From: Coriobacteriia bacterium
GTDB taxonomy: Bacteria; Actinomycetota; Coriobacteriia; Coriobacteriales; UBA8131
Direction of reading: 5' to 3'
Length of the DNA stretch: 32,680 nucleotides
Assembly: GCA_009784425.1 (NCBI GenBank)
Contig: WRBR01000011.1
Location: 1 to 32,680, forward strand
The position numbers and the translations under genes were made by a program. Of the stretch, positions 1 through 8,250 are shown piece by piece. Within the stretch, counting starts at the first letter, position 1. Each line of letters opens with the position of its first letter. The notes beneath the pieces were generated by a model. The model ran no database searches and was not told the DNA's origin. It saw only the letters and a program-made list of their open reading frames with translations.

Positions 1-1
1 C

Positions 2-2281
2 TTCGTAGTAAGAGCAGGAGATGTCATAGGACATGACAGCGAGTACTCCATTGCTGCCAAGTATGTCTTCATGACGGTAGAAGAAGCTAACACGAGCTTC
101 CTTCCCGCTATGGATAGCAAGTACATCTCCTGGGCAGAAGCCAGTGCCTGGAAGGTAGACGGCAACACCGGAGCTGTCACTACAGAAACTGTAGTGAAGG
201 CCTTTGGCGCCATACCTTCTCCTGCCATACCCTCCATCACTCCTGTTACCTTTGCAGTAGACGGTAAGCCTTCCGTCTCTGCAACCGTAGACTTTGTTGT
301 CATGACCGGTGATGTCATCGTTGGCAGCACCGAGTACTCGATAGCTGCAAGACACGTCTTCATGACTGTTGAAGAAGCAGAGACCTTCCTCACCCAGACC
401 CCGGCTCCAACGGATCAAACGTATATCAATCGCACCAACGCCCACGCCTGGAAGCTCAATCAGCCTCCTGCAAGCAGAAACACCCCCGTTGAGATCGTGA
501 ACTGGAGCGCGCCATTTGCCGCAGTGGCAGGTACCTACGAGGTCACCTTTGGTGTAGTAGCAGACCCCGATACCCAGGTCACCGCAAAGATCGTAGTCTT
601 GGATGGTGACGAGAAATTCGGCAACAAGAACTTTGCCATCGCTGCAAATCATGTGTATATGTCAGTCAAAGAGGTCAATGCATTCTTCATAGCAGGTGCT
701 GACTACGTTGACATAGCTGGTGCGTATGCCGTAGCCGTAGATGCCAACGTGGCGCCAGCAGTAAGGCTCAAGGGAGCTCCAACCCTGCTCGCTGCTCCGG
801 GAGTGTATCAAATAGGATTTGAAGTGGCCCAAGACACCAGAGTCTTTGTCACGGTCAACTTTACCGTCTACCCAACCTTCACCGTGACCTTCAGAAACTG
901 GGACGGCAGCTTCCTCAGCGCCCACGAGGATCTCCTCTTTGGCGAGGCAGCCATTGCTCCGGCGGTTGTTCCGCCACGCGCGGGACACACCTTCATTGGT
1001 TGGGACAGGTCCTTCAACTACATCACCGAGGATATCACGGTAACGGCGGTTCACTCTCCCATACCTGCTCCCACCTATACCGTGACCTTTGTCGATTGGG
1101 ATGGCACCGTGCTTAAGGTGCAGACTGGAATTAAATTCGGCGAAGCCGCTACTGCGCCGGATAACCCCTCGCGCAACGGACATGTCTTTATTGGCTGGGA
1201 TAGCAACTACACCAACGTAACCGCTGATATGACGGTGACGGCTCGGTACAGTCCCATTCCTGCGCCCACCTATACGGTGACCTTTGTGGACTGGAATGGC
1301 ACCATACTCAGCGTGCAGTCGGGCATCCCCTATGGCGGAGCTGCTACTGCACCGGCCAATCCCACGCGCCCGGGCTTCACCTTTGTTGGCTGGGATGTTG
1401 CCTTCAACAACGTCACCGCCAGCATAACGGTAACGGCTCTGTATCTGCCTATCCCGCCGCCGCCAACGCCTGCGCCGCAACCAACGCCGCCACCAGCGCC
1501 CGCGCCAACGCCTGCACCTGCGCCGGCGCCAACGCCCGCGCCGCAGCCCGTGCCAACGCCAGCGCCGCAGCCCACGCCGCAGCCCACGCCGCAGCTGGCT
1601 CCACAGAGCTTCACCATCACCTTCACAGACGGTCTTGGCAACATACTCAAGACCGAGACGGTGCAAATTGGTGGCTCGGTGTCACCGCCGTCTAATCCCA
1701 CACACGGCGACTACAACTTCAACGGTTGGGACATGCCTTCCGGAACGTGGAACAACGTAACAGGAGATGCAGTTATCTCCGCACAGTGGTCAGAGCCTAT
1801 CGTCGATAGCCTGCTCTTCATCCCCGGAACCACCGTGCCCCTCTTTGGTGCCGATCACTGGAGCCTCTTCAACCTGGTCTGCGCTCTCCTTGCACTGCTG
1901 GTCTTTGCCCTCTGCCTGATTTGGGTATTCAGCCGCAAGAAGCGTATTGACGAGAAAGAAGGACACGAGCTTGGCTACAGGCGCATCAAGGGCGAGTGGA
2001 TCGATGGCTTTGGCCAAGTGGTGGACGAGGACGAAGAAGGCACACGTCATTTCCGCAAACCGGCACTGCTTGTCTCAGGAGTTGCAGTACTGGTCTTGGC
2101 AGCGATTTACTTCATCACGCAGGACATGAGCCAGTCCATGAGTCTGTTTGACTACTGGTCACCCTTCTTTGTCATAATACTTGCTGCCAATATCGCTGCG
2201 GCCGTCTTAGTCAACAAACGAGTGCGCGTTGCCGATGATAAGACATCAGAAATACAGGGAGCACAGGTGATTGCTGTATAA
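2..2281 (+). CDS. Large repeat-containing surface protein, 3' part (5' end outside window)
   Basis: The reading frame is open from base 2, so the gene starts upstream of the window; the first in-frame ATG (71) lies inside a repeat and is not the real start. The N-terminal part has about three copies of a 97-99 residue module marked by YSIAA..VFMTVEEA, which I do not recognise. Next come three InlB/Listeria-Bacteroides type repeats (YTVTFVDWDG ... GHVFIGWD ... VTA), a Pro/Ala/Thr/Gln-rich linker (about 1450-1600) and a fourth such repeat. The C-terminus has a hydrophobic helix followed by RKKR (about 1860-1945), a charged loop and two more hydrophobic helices. A three-helix tail of this kind, ending in a helix-TQDMS-helix pattern, resembles membrane anchors I have seen on other Gram-positive surface proteins. 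Likely exposed on the cell surface; ligand unknown. Confidence 0.85.
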   Translation, partial: FVVRAGDVIGHDSEYSIAAKYVFMTVEEANTSFLPAMDSKYISWAEASAWKVDGNTGAVTTETVVKAFGAIPSPAIPSITPVTFAVDGKPSVSATVDFVVMTGDVIVGSTEYSIAARHVFMTVEEAETFLTQTPAPTDQTYINRTNAHAWKLNQPPASRNTPVEIVNWSAPFAAVAGTYEVTFGVVADPDTQVTAKIVVLDGDEKFGNKNFAIAANHVYMSVKEVNAFFIAGADYVDIAGAYAVAVDANVAPAVRLKGAPTLLAAPGVYQIGFEVAQDTRVFVTVNFTVYPTFTVTFRNWDGSFLSAHEDLLFGEAAIAPAVVPPRAGHTFIGWDRSFNYITEDITVTAVHSPIPAPTYTVTFVDWDGTVLKVQTGIKFGEAATAPDNPSRNGHVFIGWDSNYTNVTADMTVTARYSPIPAPTYTVTFVDWNGTILSVQSGIPYGGAATAPANPTRPGFTFVGWDVAFNNVTASITVTALYLPIPPPPTPAPQPTPPPAPAPTPAPAPAPTPAPQPVPTPAPQPTPQPTPQLAPQSFTITFTDGLGNILKTETVQIGGSVSPPSNPTHGDYNFNGWDMPSGTWNNVTGDAVISAQWSEPIVDSLLFIPGTTVPLFGADHWSLFNLVCALLALLVFALCLIWVFSRKKRIDEKEGHELGYRRIKGEWIDGFGQVVDEDEEGTRHFRKPALLVSGVAVLVLAAIYFITQDMSQSMSLFDYWSPFFVIILAANIAAAVLVNKRVRVADDKTSEIQGAQVIAV

Positions 2282-2330
2282 TTCACGACCCCTGGCACAT
2301 ATCGGCAGGCACCCTATTTGCCAACACGCT

Positions 2331-2372
2331 GTCTTCGCTCAGGTTTCACCCGCCTGAGCGAAGACCCTTTTG
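2331..2372 (+). terminator. Rho-independent type terminator after the surface protein
   Basis: A perfect 13-bp stem (2331-2343 with 2353-2365) and a 9-nt loop is followed by CCTTTTG. It lies 50 nt after the stop of the surface protein gene. The T-tract is short, so termination may be partial. Confidence 0.7.
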
Positions 2373-2375
2373 TGG

Positions 2376-2405
2376 GACCGGAGTCACTTTACCGTCCCTC
2401 CGGTC
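2376..2405 (-). terminator. Small hairpin at the 3' end of the aldo/keto reductase gene
   Basis: Eight-bp arms GACCGGAG (2376-2383) and CTCCGGTC (2398-2405) flank a 14-nt loop and touch the reductase stop codon. No clear T-tract follows on the minus strand, so the terminator role is uncertain. Confidence 0.35.
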
Positions 2406-3426
2406 ACTCGTTTTGGGTTAACTGGTCATAGAGAGCAATATTCTCCACAAGCAGGGCAGGGATATTCAGGTTATAGGGGCAGCGACGCAAGCAGGTGCCG
2501 CACTTGGCGCATTTGCGGGCGAGCGCAATGGGCTTGTCCGTCATTGCGTGGGCACCTTCGGAGGTGTATCGCTTAAAGATGCTCTTTACCAGCAAAGCGC
2601 CACTGATGGGAATGCCCATTGGGCAGGGCTGGCAATAATCACAGCGATGACACCAACTTGCTCCCGTCTCCTCGCGTAGCGCGGTTATGTAAGACTCATC
2701 GGCCTCGTTTAGGCTCTCGCCGGCTTTTACAACTGCAGTAATCTCACGGAGCTCCTCAGGACTTTCTACGCCCGGATTGGGCACGATACTGTTGTACTGC
2801 ATGAGAAAACGGAATGCCGGCCCCGGATCATCTATGCGCCCGCCGCCCAGAGGTTTCATACAGATGAATCCCATGTCAAGCTCGCGAGCGAGCTGTATGG
2901 CACCCTCGGCCTTGCGCTCAACGCAGTTAAACGGAAGCTGCACCACATCAAACAGATTGGTCTGCATGAGCTCAACGGCTAGGTCAATGGTGTGGCTCGA
3001 AAAAGCCAAAAAGCGCACCTTGCCGGATTTGACCTGCTCTTGCAGCCATTGCAAGGGACCGTTTTCCACGAAGACGTTGTCGAGGCGCTCTCGGTTGCTT
3101 ACGCTATGCAGATGAAAGATGTCAATATAGTCCACACCCAGGCTTGTGAGACTGGCATCAAGCTGACTGGTGAGCTCGTCAGCGGTTTGACCCATAGACT
3201 TTGTTGACAACACCAACTCCTCGCGCGGTATGCCGCGGATTGCCGCGCCAATCTTTTCTTCGCTATCAGCATAAAAACGCGCGGTGTCAATGAAATTGAT
3301 GCCCAGGTTCAGTGCCTCATGCACCACTGCCGTGGCCTCTTCAAAGTCAAGGCGCATGATAGGGATACCGCCAAGCGCCACTTTGCTCACCAGTAACTCC
3401 GTACGCCCAAACCTGACTTTATCCAT
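2404..3426 (-). CDS. Aldo/keto reductase with two C-terminal 4Fe-4S clusters
   Basis: Predicted NAD(P)H-type oxidoreductase of the aldo/keto reductase fold, 340 residues, cytoplasmic. Near the N-terminus are FGRTELLVSKVALGG and INFIDTARFY, which supply the catalytic Asp and Tyr, followed by STKSM (Lys) and FHLHS (His). The C-terminal third carries CHRCDYCQPCP and CAKCGTCLRRCPYN, two 4Fe-4S binding motifs of the ferredoxin type. Such Fe-S aldo/keto reductases are common in anaerobes; their substrates are mostly unknown. I chose the ATG at 3426 because AAGGAAG lies just upstream; a longer reading to 3456 would translate through this ribosome binding site. It is transcribed away from the YhbD-like/bactofilin pair. 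Fold: sure; substrate: unknown. Confidence 0.9.
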   Translation of the reverse strand: MDKVRFGRTELLVSKVALGGIPIMRLDFEEATAVVHEALNLGINFIDTARFYADSEEKIGAAIRGIPREELVLSTKSMGQTADELTSQLDASLTSLGVDYIDIFHLHSVSNRERLDNVFVENGPLQWLQEQVKSGKVRFLAFSSHTIDLAVELMQTNLFDVVQLPFNCVERKAEGAIQLARELDMGFICMKPLGGGRIDDPGPAFRFLMQYNSIVPNPGVESPEELREITAVVKAGESLNEADESYITALREETGASWCHRCDYCQPCPMGIPISGALLVKSIFKRYTSEGAHAMTDKPIALARKCAKCGTCLRRCPYNLNIPALLVENIALYDQLTQNE

Positions 3427-3462
3427 GAATCTTCCTTTCGCTCCTAGCTGTACCATTTTAAC

Positions 3463-3518
3463 GCGAGAGGGAACGGTTCGGCTGTCACGTTTTCATGACA
3501 GCCGAACCATCCCCTCGC
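3463..3518. repeat. Intergenic hairpin, 13-bp core stem
   Basis: GGTTCGGCTGTCA (3475-3487) pairs perfectly with 3496-3508 across an 8-nt loop. The stem extends imperfectly outward through GCGAG/CTCGC. It lies in the 5' region of the aldo/keto reductase gene, so it could be part of its leader or an operator. Role unknown. Confidence 0.6.
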
Positions 3519-3573
3519 CATTCTCTCTCCTCCACAATCCCTCCTTTGTTTAGTCTCGCGGCAAGAAAACAAG

Positions 3574-3694
3574 AGTTCATGTTACAAATGCAGCCAAATG
3601 TACGGTTTTTTGCCTATTTTGTGCCCCTAAACCTCTCAAGTCAGGCGATTACTGAGCAAAAACCGTACATTTGGCTGCATTTGTAACATGAACT
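3574..3694. repeat. Long perfect inverted repeat (37-bp arms, 47-nt loop)
   Basis: The arm at 3574-3610 is the exact reverse complement of 3658-3694. Each arm ends, on the loop side, in a run of five T or A. The element sits in the 446-nt divergent region between the aldo/keto reductase and the YhbD-like gene and has no coding potential that I can support. Two other elements of the same architecture but different arm sequence occur at 20087-20250 and 28133-28290. Confidence 0.85.
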
Positions 3695-3796
3695 GCTAGG
3701 ATTTTGCCGCGGGCCATCCGTTCTCCCAAAAAAAGACAAACTGTCTCGACTTTATCGATTGAACAAAACAGCGCACGCAGGCCCAAGCCAAGACGC

Positions 3797-3825
3797 TTGA
3801 CAACGTAACAAAACATTGTTATATT
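3797..3825 (+). promoter_or_regulatory. Sigma-70 type promoter of the YhbD-like/bactofilin operon
   Basis: TTGACA (3797-3802) is followed by exactly 17 nt and TATATT (3820-3825). This is a near-consensus promoter 48 nt upstream of the start codon at 3873. Confidence 0.8.
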
Positions 3826-3843
3826 GCGTAACAATGTTTTGTT
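3807..3843. promoter_or_regulatory. Operator-like dyad over the -10 box
   Basis: AACAAAACATTGTTA (3807-3821) and its exact reverse complement (3829-3843) are separated by 7 nt. The dyad covers the spacer, the -10 box and the likely transcription start, which is where a repressor would sit. The product of the next gene has a MerR-like DNA-binding region, so autoregulation is a reasonable inference. Confidence 0.65.
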
Positions 3844-3872
3844 TTATCGAGAAAACTGTTAGGAGGTAAGTA

Positions 3873-4499
3873 ATGAGTGAGAAAAAAACAGAGACTCCTC
3901 AAGATATTTCCAAAAAGGAGTTATTGCAGGAGACCGGCATCTCGTATGGCCAACTTTATCGCTGGAAACGAGAAGGCCTGATTCCGGAGGACTGGTTTGA
4001 GAAGCGCTCTTCTTTTACCGGACAAGAGACGTTCTTCCCCCGCAGGCTCGTGTTGGAGCGCGTTGAGGCCATCCAATCCATGAAGGATGGACTCTCTCTT
4101 TCAGAGATCCGAGACCTGCTCAACGCAGTGCCCAGGCAAACAAACCTGCGGCAGACCCTGCTTGAAACAGGGAGCATAGGCGAGGACTTCATCAACACGC
4201 TCACCATACAGCTGGAGGGTATCTGGCTTTCGGAGCTTTCGCTCAAAGCTGTGGCAACCCTCTATTCTGCCCTAGAAATGGCGGGAGCAAGTTCAGAAGT
4301 ACAGAGAGAGCTTGTTTCGCGGGTTATTGAAGAACTGAGTGTTGAGGTGTCTGCAGTGTCAGACGAACTTGAGGCGGATCTGCAGCCAGATGAGGCAACA
4401 GCACCAGAAGATGCAGCTCATCAAGTGGATGCAGATGAGCAGGCTGATGCTGTTAAGGCAGACCCTGCTGAAGAAAAAAACACAGAAGAGGAGGGATAG
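3873..4499 (+). CDS. YhbD-like (DUF4004) MerR-type DNA-binding protein
   Basis: 208 residues. Residues about 14-75 form a MerR-like winged helix: [25 protein letters not shown] followed by a basic segment and [11 protein letters not shown] middle helical region follows, and the last about 45 residues are very acidic and low in complexity. The combination of this regulator with a following bactofilin matches Bacillus yhbD-yhbE-yhbF, so I call it YhbD-like. A good ribosome binding site (AGGAGG at 3861-3866) precedes the ATG. The stop is 3 nt before the bactofilin start and that gene's ribosome binding site lies inside this coding end, so the two are translationally linked. It probably controls its own operon through the dyad at 3807-3843 (inference). 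Confidence 0.75.
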   Translation: MSEKKTETPQDISKKELLQETGISYGQLYRWKREGLIPEDWFEKRSSFTGQETFFPRRLVLERVEAIQSMKDGLSLSEIRDLLNAVPRQTNLRQTLLETGSIGEDFINTLTIQLEGIWLSELSLKAVATLYSALEMAGASSEVQRELVSRVIEELSVEVSAVSDELEADLQPDEATAPEDAAHQVDADEQADAVKADPAEEKNTEEEG

Positions 4500-4502
4500 A
4501 TC

Positions 4503-5153
4503 ATGGGATCTTTCAAAGGAGTTGGCAATATGGAAAACGGACGCATCGACGGCGTCGTGACCTTTCCTGGCGGTGTTTATGCCGACCTCAACATAAATGG
4601 AGTTGCAACAGCCGAAGGTCCCCTGGAAGCAGGCAAGCTGGATATTGACGGGGTTTTTAACGCCCGGAGCGATGTATCCTGTCAAACACTCAATACTAAT
4701 GGCGTTGCAACCATTGACGGCAATCTGCGCAGCGCGATTATGGACATCGACGGCGTGGTCACCGTGCACGGCAGCAAGGTTGAGGCGGATCGTATCGTTT
4801 GTGACGGCGTGCTCTCTACTGAGGGCCAGGTCTCGGCAGATGTCATCGATGCCAATGGCTTCATCAATGCCACAGAGATCGTAGGTGACCGTATCACCAT
4901 TCAGTCCTTTAAAAAGTCGTTTTTCTTTGACCTCTGGGTCAAGCTCAACCAGGCCGTGGGAAGCCGCGGCTACTCTAAAGTTGACCTCATTGAAGCAACA
5001 ACCATCAATCTGCGGGGTGTCTATGCCAACACGGTAAGCGGCCACGATGTCACCATTGGCAACGGCTGCAAAATCGACACGGTTGATGCCTCAGGCAAGC
5101 TCTACATAGACAGCGGAGCCGAAGTCAAAGTAGTTATCGAGAATAAAAAGTAA
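4503..5153 (+). CDS. Bactofilin-family polymer-forming cytoskeletal protein
   Basis: 216 residues with the repeating short beta-strand pattern of bactofilins: IDGVVTF, INGVATA, IDGVFNA, TNGVATI, IDGVVTV, CDGVLST. This reads as a right-handed beta-helix, interrupted around residue 135-165 by a segment FKKSFFFDLWVKLNQ and then resumed to the end. Bactofilins assemble into filaments without nucleotide and act in cell shape, envelope or appendage positioning; the Bacillus BacE/BacF (YhbE/YhbF) pair is linked to flagellar assembly. No flagellar gene is seen here. The start at 4503 has AGGAGGGA upstream. Only one bactofilin is present, against two in Bacillus. The gene ends right before a long palindrome. 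Confidence 0.85.
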   Translation: MGSFKGVGNMENGRIDGVVTFPGGVYADLNINGVATAEGPLEAGKLDIDGVFNARSDVSCQTLNTNGVATIDGNLRSAIMDIDGVVTVHGSKVEADRIVCDGVLSTEGQVSADVIDANGFINATEIVGDRITIQSFKKSFFFDLWVKLNQAVGSRGYSKVDLIEATTINLRGVYANTVSGHDVTIGNGCKIDTVDASGKLYIDSGAEVKVVIENKK

Positions 5154-5157
5154 GAAG

Positions 5158-5225
5158 TGACTCATGGGGACGGGGAAGGTGACTCGCTGCTTGCAGTGAG
5201 TCACCTTCCCCGTCCCCATGAGTCA
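5158..5225. repeat. Palindrome with GGGGACGGGG core (28-bp perfect arms)
   Basis: The 28-nt arm 5158-5185 is exactly complementary to 5198-5225, with a 12-nt loop that can itself pair partly. It starts 5 nt after the bactofilin stop. The core GACTCATGGGGACGGGG is shared in part with the larger palindromic clusters at 25868-26057 and 28900-29124. It may act as a transcription barrier or mRNA end, but no T-tract follows. REP-like mobile repeat is the likely class (inference). Confidence 0.8.
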
Positions 5226-5275
5226 ATGCAGGATGAAAAAATAGGACAAAATGCCCCGGCCCCTTCTCTTCTAAT

Positions 5276-5305
5276 CAGGTTACAATGTGCTTGGGATGTA
5301 ACCTG
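5276..5305. promoter_or_regulatory. Nine-bp dyad upstream of the M20 peptidase
   Basis: CAGGTTACA (5276-5284) and TGTAACCTG (5297-5305) form a perfect dyad with a 12-nt centre, ending 3 nt before the ribosome binding site. A TACAAT -10-like hexamer (5281-5286) overlaps the left arm, but no convincing -35 is visible. It could be an operator or a leader hairpin. Confidence 0.45.
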
Positions 5306-5322
5306 GTGGAGAAGGTGTGTGC

Positions 5323-6810
5323 ATGGAGACTGCTCTTATCATCGTGACGCTTGTGGTTGCCCTGCTTGCCCTGCTCATCCTTGTGCTGCTCATCAATGCA
5401 GCGCGCCTTCGCCCGGCAAAAGTCAAAGACCCCTTGCCACCTGCCACAGTCTTTGGAGACAGCAAGGCAGTTGAGCGCTTCCAATCCATACTACAAAGCG
5501 CAACTGTGTGGGACGAAGAGGATCCTGAGGCAGACCGCAGCGCCTTTGATGACTTTCTCCCCAAACTGCAAGCTCTTTATCCACGGGTCTTTGAGGCCCT
5601 GGAGCTCACGATAATCAATGACTACGGCATCTTGCTTCGCTGGCCTGGCAACGATTCTAGCGCGGCCCCCGTGGTAATGATGGCTCACTATGACGTGGTT
5701 TTTGCAAAGCCGGAGGACTGGACGCACGACCCCTTTGGCGCAGAGATAATCGACGGAAACATCTACGCGCGCGGCGCAGTGGACACCAAGTGCATACTCG
5801 CGGCGCTGCTCGAAGCAACTGATTACTTGCTGGCTGAGGAGCACACACCGCCGAGAGATATCTACCTCTGCTCCTCAAATAGCGAGGAAACTATGGGCCT
5901 CACCGGTGAGCTCATGGCCAACTACTTCTCAGACAGAGACATTACGCCGCTTTTTGTTTTGGACGAGGGAGGCGCGGTCATCGATAATGCGCCACTGGGG
6001 GCAAGCCCGGAGTTTGCCGCCATTGGGGTGGCTGAAAAAGGCTTTTTCACCGCATACTGCGCCGTGAGCGCAAAGGGAGGTCACGCCGCAACGCCTTCTC
6101 CTGCCGATGCCCCGGCCAAGCTGGTCAAAGCACTTAACAGGCTACTCCAGACCGCAGCGCCAGCCAGGCTCTCAAAGCCTATTGAAGCAATGCTCACCGA
6201 GCTGGCAACACACGGCAGCTTTGGGCTCAGGCTGGTCTTTGCCAACCTCTGGCTTTTCCGCCCGCTGGTGCTCTCGATAATGAAGAGCAATCCCGAGACT
6301 GCCGCCATGGTGCGCACAACCTACGCCCTCACCGAGCTGGAGGGGAGCAAGGCGCATAACGTCATTCCCAAAACGGCTAAAGCAACGGTCAACGTGCGCG
6401 TTGACCCTCATGAGACGGTGCAGCTTGCACTGACGCGGCTCAAGGATACCTTTGCCAAGGCAGGCATTGCCCCTGAGGATGCGCACTTTGATCTGATGGC
6501 GTCGCTTGACCCCTCGCCCATATCGCACTTTGACGATGAGCCCTTTGCTTACCTAAAAAGCGTCATCAAAAGCGTGTATCCAAACGCAGGCATTGCCCCA
6601 TACGTGCAAAGCAGCTGCAGCGACGCGCGCCATTTTTCTCTGATATGCCCCCATACTTATCGCTTTGCCGGCTTTCTCTTTAAGGGCGAGCAGCGCAGCG
6701 CCATACACGGGGTGGATGAGAACCTGAGCGTAGACAGCTACAAGCGCGGCGTGGGTTTTTATATTCAGCTCATAGCCCATTTAGAAAAACTTGGAGAGCA
6801 GCCTAAGTAA
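5323..6810 (+). CDS. M20-family metallopeptidase (carboxypeptidase S-like), membrane-anchored
   Basis: 495 residues from the ATG at 5323, preceded by GGAGAAGG at 5308-5315; a GTG at 5317 is too close to that site. Residues about 3-26 form one hydrophobic helix, so the enzyme is probably anchored. Zinc-peptidase motifs follow in M20 order: MMAHYDVV (His), GAVDTK (bridging Asp), SNSEETMG (catalytic Glu), LDEGGAV, GGHAATP in the lid domain, and a late SDARHF with HGVDENLSV. The length fits carboxypeptidase S/PM20D-like members. Likely cleaves dipeptides or N-acyl amino acids; the exact substrate cannot be told. It is 33 nt from the MFS transporter on the same strand, so the two may share a transcript. 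Confidence 0.9.
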   Translation: METALIIVTLVVALLALLILVLLINAARLRPAKVKDPLPPATVFGDSKAVERFQSILQSATVWDEEDPEADRSAFDDFLPKLQALYPRVFEALELTIINDYGILLRWPGNDSSAAPVVMMAHYDVVFAKPEDWTHDPFGAEIIDGNIYARGAVDTKCILAALLEATDYLLAEEHTPPRDIYLCSSNSEETMGLTGELMANYFSDRDITPLFVLDEGGAVIDNAPLGASPEFAAIGVAEKGFFTAYCAVSAKGGHAATPSPADAPAKLVKALNRLLQTAAPARLSKPIEAMLTELATHGSFGLRLVFANLWLFRPLVLSIMKSNPETAAMVRTTYALTELEGSKAHNVIPKTAKATVNVRVDPHETVQLALTRLKDTFAKAGIAPEDAHFDLMASLDPSPISHFDDEPFAYLKSVIKSVYPNAGIAPYVQSSCSDARHFSLICPHTYRFAGFLFKGEQRSAIHGVDENLSVDSYKRGVGFYIQLIAHLEKLGEQPK

Positions 6811-6843
6811 CCATCGCACACAGAGACAAGCCGGGAGGTCATA

Positions 6844-8214
6844 ATGGCAGAGAGCGCGCAGCCAAAAGCAAAAAAGAAGATTTTTTACGGTTGGTTTGTC
6901 GTAGCCGGCGGCTTTTTGCTGATGGCTACCTGCTATACCATTTTTGTGAACTGTATCCCGCTTTTCCAAGCGCACGTTGTTTCAGAGCTGGGTATCGGCA
7001 TGGGTGCCTTCAACCTAGGCGTGATGCTCTGTACCGCCGTGGCGATTTTTGCCTCCCTTCTCTTTGGCGCACTTATCGACAAGGTGTCCTCGCGCTTGCT
7101 CGGCGCGATTACCGTTGCCACCACTTCTGTGGTCTTGGTGCTCTTTTCCTTTATCACAGAGGCCTGGCACCTCTACGCGCTTTGTGTGGTTGCCGGCTTT
7201 GTGGTTGTGGCGGGTACCCGTTTGCTTGCGAGTGTTGTTGTAGCCAACTGGTTCACTGTACGGCGTGGCTTGGCCGTGGCCATCGCTCTCAGCGGCTCGG
7301 GCTTTGGTGGCGTGATTCTCTCTCCGCTGGTAAGCAACATCATCGTTGGCTGGGGTTGGAGGCCAGCCTTTATGGTGCTCGCGGTTATTGCTGCTATTGC
7401 CGCGCTACCCATCATCCTCACCACTTTTTATAACAGGCCGGCTGACAAAGGGCTCGAGCCCTACGGCACGGGAATGACAGAAACCGAGAAGGATAAATCC
7501 TCCGATACACCGGTGACGGTGTCGGTTGGCTGGAAGGTCCTCCGTAAAAACGGCGGCTTTTGGATTCTCATTATCGGTTTTATTGCTATGGGCATTGTGA
7601 ATGGTGCGGTCATCACTAACTCAATCACCAACATGACCTCAGTGACCTTGGAAGGCCAGGAAATTATCACCGGCGGACATGATGCCATCTGGGCCGGGTA
7701 TGTTTGGTCGCTTTATCTGGGCGTGGTTATTGTTGCCAAGATCTCGCTCGGTGCCATTTACGACCGCTATGGCTTGCGGGCAGGCACCTTGCTGGGCACG
7801 GCTACCTGTATCATCGCGGCTATTGCACTTTGCTTCCCCGCCACCTTCTTTGGTCCTATCATCGCTGCTGTTGCCTTTGGTTTTGGTACCTGCATGGGCA
7901 CGGTGTCTCCGCCTATCCATGCGGTTAAGCAATACGGCAAAAAGGATCTGGGTATGGTCACGGGCTTCATTACGGCGCTTGAACTTTTTGGCGTGGCCAT
8001 TGGTGCCTTGGTCTCCGGCGTACTCTTTGATATGTTCCTCACTTTTATCCCCGCTTGGATCATGGTGCTGGTAGCCTCAGTGGTAATGGGCATCTGCCTC
8101 ATGGCAGCTATCCCTGCCGCAAGCCGTCTGGTTGAAAAACGCATTGCCGCCGGCGCCCCCATGTTGGATGCCGAAGGATTTGAGATTGCTGCACCGCCAC
8201 CACTAGATTCTTAA
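6844..8214 (+). CDS. MFS transporter (OFA/monocarboxylate-porter type)
   Basis: 456 residues with about 12 hydrophobic helices and the opening KKIFYGWFVVAGGFLL, typical of the oxalate/formate antiporter and monocarboxylate groups of the major facilitator superfamily. Loop 2-3 contains GALIDKVSSR, the usual GxxxDR-like signature. Loop 4-5 has ANWFTVRRGLAVAIALSGSGFGG, again typical for these groups. A central charged loop (about 200-225) separates the two six-helix halves. The start ATG at 6844 has GGGAGG upstream. It follows the M20 peptidase closely, which might mean uptake or release of the peptidase's substrate or product (inference). Substrate not predictable from sequence alone. Confidence 0.85.
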   Translation: MAESAQPKAKKKIFYGWFVVAGGFLLMATCYTIFVNCIPLFQAHVVSELGIGMGAFNLGVMLCTAVAIFASLLFGALIDKVSSRLLGAITVATTSVVLVLFSFITEAWHLYALCVVAGFVVVAGTRLLASVVVANWFTVRRGLAVAIALSGSGFGGVILSPLVSNIIVGWGWRPAFMVLAVIAAIAALPIILTTFYNRPADKGLEPYGTGMTETEKDKSSDTPVTVSVGWKVLRKNGGFWILIIGFIAMGIVNGAVITNSITNMTSVTLEGQEIITGGHDAIWAGYVWSLYLGVVIVAKISLGAIYDRYGLRAGTLLGTATCIIAAIALCFPATFFGPIIAAVAFGFGTCMGTVSPPIHAVKQYGKKDLGMVTGFITALELFGVAIGALVSGVLFDMFLTFIPAWIMVLVASVVMGICLMAAIPAASRLVEKRIAAGAPMLDAEGFEIAAPPPLDS

Positions 8215-8250
8215 AAACAACGTCGAGGGCTTCTAAATACGGCACTCATT

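Noticed and set aside
662-1666. 334-codon open frame on the minus strand
   Set aside because: It is a shadow of the repetitive surface protein gene; its Arg/Trp-rich product comes from the reverse of the Pro/Ala-coding linker, and no ribosome binding site or homology is visible.
3574-3694. Rho-independent terminator
   Set aside because: The loop is 47 nt and the T-run lies at the loop end of the stem, not after it; neither flanking gene ends here.
4359-5045. 228-codon minus-strand frame opposite the bactofilin gene
   Set aside because: The plus-strand frame has a clear bactofilin repeat pattern and ribosome binding site; the minus frame has neither.
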